Source of the DNA: Nostoc sp. NIES-4103
GTDB lineage: Bacteria; Cyanobacteriota; Cyanobacteriia; Cyanobacteriales; Nostocaceae
Direction: 5' to 3'
Length of the DNA stretch: 64,000 nucleotides
Assembly: GCF_002368335.1 (NCBI RefSeq)
Contig: NZ_AP018288.1
Coordinates: 5,052,902-5,116,901 of the forward strand
Each line of letters starts with the position of its first letter. Position 1 is the first letter of the stretch. Positions 62,309 through 64,000 of this stretch are shown in pieces. The translations under genes were made by a program, and so were the position numbers. Under the pieces are notes generated by a model that saw nothing but the letters and a program-made list of their open reading frames with translations, ran no database searches and was not told the origin of the DNA.

Positions 62309-62506
62309 CTATTGATTACTCTTACCCTTGTCCTTATCTAGTGCTTGCTGGATAGCCTGACGACAGTATTCAGCAGGATCATCTTTTGCCTTTACCTCTT
62401 GCTTCATGGTTTCAGTGACACGAAAACTGAGATTAGCTGTTAACGGTTCTTCACCTTTTGGTTGTATTGGCTTTAAACTTTCTGGATTACCTTTAGGATT
62501 TGGCAT
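62309..62506 (-). CDS. Small ribbon-helix-helix-like protein
   Basis: 65 residues. MPNPKGNPESLKPIQPKGEE is a basic, Pro-rich lead, then a short strand (LTANLSFRVTE) and two helices (TMKQEVKAKDDPAEYCRQAI; QQALDKDKGK), a pattern like RHH/CopG-type DNA-binding proteins. The strand FRVTE with alternating polar residues would be the DNA-contact sheet. Cyanobacterial genomes hold related short proteins. The function is unknown and no partner toxin is adjacent. Confidence 0.55.
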   Translation of the reverse strand: MPNPKGNPESLKPIQPKGEEPLTANLSFRVTETMKQEVKAKDDPAEYCRQAIQQALDKDKGKSNQ

Positions 62507-62630
62507 TGTATAGAAATATTAATAATAACTTAAACATTTGCGCGCAAATGTTTAATATCTATTTGGTGGGTATCTACCCTGAGAAAGTATTACCCACCGC
62601 ATCCACCTTAACAATGGACAACTCTATTGT

Positions 62631-63008
62631 ATGTTTTCTCGTTCTGAACTTGAAGTCCTGACACTTCAAGAGTTACGTGCATTGTGTCAACGCTACGGTT
62701 TACCCCCAACAGGGAACCCAGGATACAAAGTCAGTTACATCACTACCTTGATGGCGTTTCCAATACTAGCCTTGCAGCAGTTTCAAGATGGTAGGGGGAT
62801 AAGGCGACCATCATTTCAAAGCTTGCAGAATATGGGTGCAGCCTTAGATGAGATGAATTCTCTGAGTGATGAACAAATAGCGCTGGTGAGAATTTCCCTG
62901 GAGGGTAGGAAGATGAAGATACCTGATAGATATGAGCAAGAGAGATTCTTGAATATCTACAAGGCTAAACTCTCCCTAGAACAGGCGATAACCTTTTTGA
63001 ACAGTTGA
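62631..63008 (+). CDS. Small protein with SAP-like N-terminus
   Basis: 125 residues. Residues about 5-42 (LEVLTLQELRALCQRYGLPP, then GNPGYKVSYITTLMA) read as a SAP motif, a two-helix DNA-binding element. The remaining helical part (ALDEMNSLSDEQIALVRISL; YKAKLSLEQAITFLN) has no match I can name. The ATG is 62631. A convincing terminator follows at 63032. It is divergent from the RHH-like gene, 124 bp away, but a functional link is not shown. Confidence 0.6.
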   Translation: MFSRSELEVLTLQELRALCQRYGLPPTGNPGYKVSYITTLMAFPILALQQFQDGRGIRRPSFQSLQNMGAALDEMNSLSDEQIALVRISLEGRKMKIPDRYEQERFLNIYKAKLSLEQAITFLNS

Positions 63009-63031
63009 TCATCCCATCACATATTTACTTT

Positions 63032-63056
63032 ATCCCCTCCAATAGGGGATTTTTTT
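63032..63056 (+). terminator. Rho-independent terminator of the SAP-like gene
   Basis: ATCCCCT (63032-63038), loop CCAAT, AGGGGAT (63044-63050), then six T. A 7-bp perfect stem with T-run, 24 bases after the stop codon. Confidence 0.85.
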
Positions 63057-63199
63057 ACCCTCTGCATCACTCAGAGTACACAGACCTAGTAACCTGAGTT
63101 CTGGATAAGCCCAAACCATGATTCTATCGTTGGCTGAAACTCCTAAAACTTACGCAAAACATCTCTCAAACTCTCATAACTCTGTGATCTCTGTGCCTC

Positions 63200-63415
63200 T
63201 GTGAGTCCAGTCCCCGTCTTGGTGAGGCAGCCCCCGACAGGAGCGGTTCCCGGCGTTAGCGCAGCGAAGCGCGAGTCTTCTCCCAAGGGGAGACGCCAAA
63301 GGCGAACGAGCGTCTGGGGGACTGCCGAACCCGAAGGGCTTGTTGCCAGATGGGGAACTGGCGTTAGCGTAGCGTTAGCGAGCTTGCGAGCGTCACCCGA
63401 AGGGCGGTTCGATAA
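63200..63415. repeat. GC-rich cluster of dispersed palindromic repeats
   Basis: Units such as GCGTTAGCGTAGCG and CGAAGGG alternate with complementary partners. The open frame through this cluster (63201-63443) encodes only repeat-derived residues. Similar units lie at about 8410-8425 and 58660-58720. Confidence 0.75.
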
Positions 63416-63569
63416 AATCTTCTTAACCCGAACTGAGGTCTAGTAGTAAACTAAAATATTACTAGCCAAAAGCAGCCGAAAGAAGTATACTAAAATGCTC
63501 TCTAATTTGAAATTACTATCTTAAATTCTAGAATCACTAGATTAAACCTTGACACTGTTGGTACATAAA

Positions 63570-64000
63570 ATGTCGCTCAATCCCAATCTGGATGAAATCC
63601 AGCTGACAAAAGACGATTACGAACGCTATTCCCGCCACCTCATATTGCCAGAAGTTGGACTGGAAGGACAAAAACGCCTCAAGGCTGCCAGTGTACTGTG
63701 TATCGGTACAGGTGGACTGGGTTCGCCACTACTTTTATATCTTGCGGCAGCGGGTATTGGACGTATCGGTATTGTTGATTTCGATGTTGTCGATACTTCT
63801 AACCTGCAACGCCAAGTTATTCATGGTACATCCTGGGTAGGTAAACCCAAGATTGAATCAGCAAAAAACCGTATTCATGAGATTAACCCCTATTGTCAGG
63901 TTGATCTCTACGAAACTCGCTTGAGTTCTGAAAATGCGCTGGATATCATTAAGCCTTACGATATCGTTGTGGATGGTACTGATAACTTCCCCACACGCTA
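63570..64000 (+). CDS. moeB: MoeB/MoeZ-type activating enzyme, N-terminal part
   Basis: The frame is open to the end of the window (143 residues). MSLNPNLDEIQLTKDDYERY is followed by SRHLILPEVGLEGQKRLKAA, the nucleotide-binding loop CIGTGGLGSPLLLYLAAAG, DFDVVDTSNLQRQVIHG and VDGTDNFPTRY. These are the E1-like adenylation domain of MoeB/ThiF/MoeZ, which adenylates the C-terminal Gly of MoaD/ThiS-type carriers. Whether the C-terminal half has a rhodanese domain (MoeZ) is not visible. It sits 2.1 kb from the JAMM protease and may act on the carriers at 25325 and 40646. Confidence 0.92.
   Translation, partial: MSLNPNLDEIQLTKDDYERYSRHLILPEVGLEGQKRLKAASVLCIGTGGLGSPLLLYLAAAGIGRIGIVDFDVVDTSNLQRQVIHGTSWVGKPKIESAKNRIHEINPYCQVDLYETRLSSENALDIIKPYDIVVDGTDNFPTR

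Larger units (their letters stand above)
63009..63569. other. Gap of dispersed repeats before moeB
   Basis: No gene. It begins with the terminator at 63032-63056, then has a partial GACTTACGCA-type fragment at about 63148-63205, and from about 63200 to 63415 a GC-rich cluster of short palindromic repeats (gcgttagcgcagcgaagcgcg; gcgttagcgtagcgttagcg). Confidence 0.65.

Noticed and set aside
63201..63443. An 80-codon frame
   Set aside because: It is built from dispersed palindromic repeats.
1..64000. tRNA or rRNA genes
   Set aside because: I scanned for T-arm-like motifs and rRNA signatures by eye and found no convincing candidate; short or unusual tRNAs could be missed without a covariance search.

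Overview
The window is chromosomal DNA of a filamentous, probably heterocyst-forming cyanobacterium of the Nostoc/Anabaena/Tolypothrix type. The evidence is the frequent octamer GCGATCGC (HIP1) inside and between genes, heptameric short tandem repeats, many small hairpin-rich inverted-repeat elements, a Mg-protoporphyrin ester cyclase gene (acsF) for chlorophyll, and protein families typical of cyanobacteria (CYP120-like P450, DUF2996-like, TIGR04376-like).

Layout. 0-9 kb: 3' end of an agmatinase-type ureohydrolase, prmA, a class D beta-lactamase, a 2-oxoglutarate oxygenase, a CYP120-like P450 coupled to a membrane protein, and a flavin amine oxidase, separated by miniature inverted-repeat elements and followed by an ilvD fragment. 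9-15 kb: a family 2 glycosyltransferase, a sulfotransferase, remnants of two transposon genes, glgA and hemC. 15-23 kb: a metal-efflux operon (membrane fusion adaptor, HME-type RND pump, small lipoprotein, OmpR-type regulator, sensor kinase) with an 11-bp direct repeat upstream, resembling copBAC-copRS. 23-26 kb: a lipid-kinase-like protein, a PIN protein and a MoaD-type protein.

25.7-38 kb: a minus-strand block of five exported proteins. Four carry DUF11-type repeats (one with a lamin-tail domain, one with an SdrD_B-type domain) and one is a 1241-residue predicted outer-membrane barrel with Ig-like and Big_1-like domains. Stop/start junctions are tight at 33070-33073 and 35334-35338. This is the best candidate in the window for an undescribed surface system.

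39-50 kb: thrC with a MoaD-like sulfur carrier, a threonine-aldolase-like enzyme, a DUF2996-like protein, a TM2 protein, acsF with a clear terminator, a GNAT gene of foreign composition, a collagen-like secreted protein, a lone NrtB-like permease, a coiled-coil protein and a VanY-like peptidase. 51-64 kb: mnmG, a GspC/PilP-like membrane protein, a Uma2 nuclease-fold protein, a PAS-GAF histidine kinase with degenerate kinase boxes, a PD-(D/E)XK protein, an adenylate-kinase-like P-loop protein, a JAMM (M67) protease, small hypothetical genes and the 5' part of moeB/moeZ. The JAMM protease, MoeB/MoeZ and the thrC-linked carrier together could form a protein-thiocarboxylate sulfur-transfer set.

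Intergenic DNA is rich in repeats. Two miniature elements have perfect 9-bp target duplications, one miniature element is inserted inside another, and one supplies part of a stop codon. I saw no tRNA, rRNA or CRISPR array.
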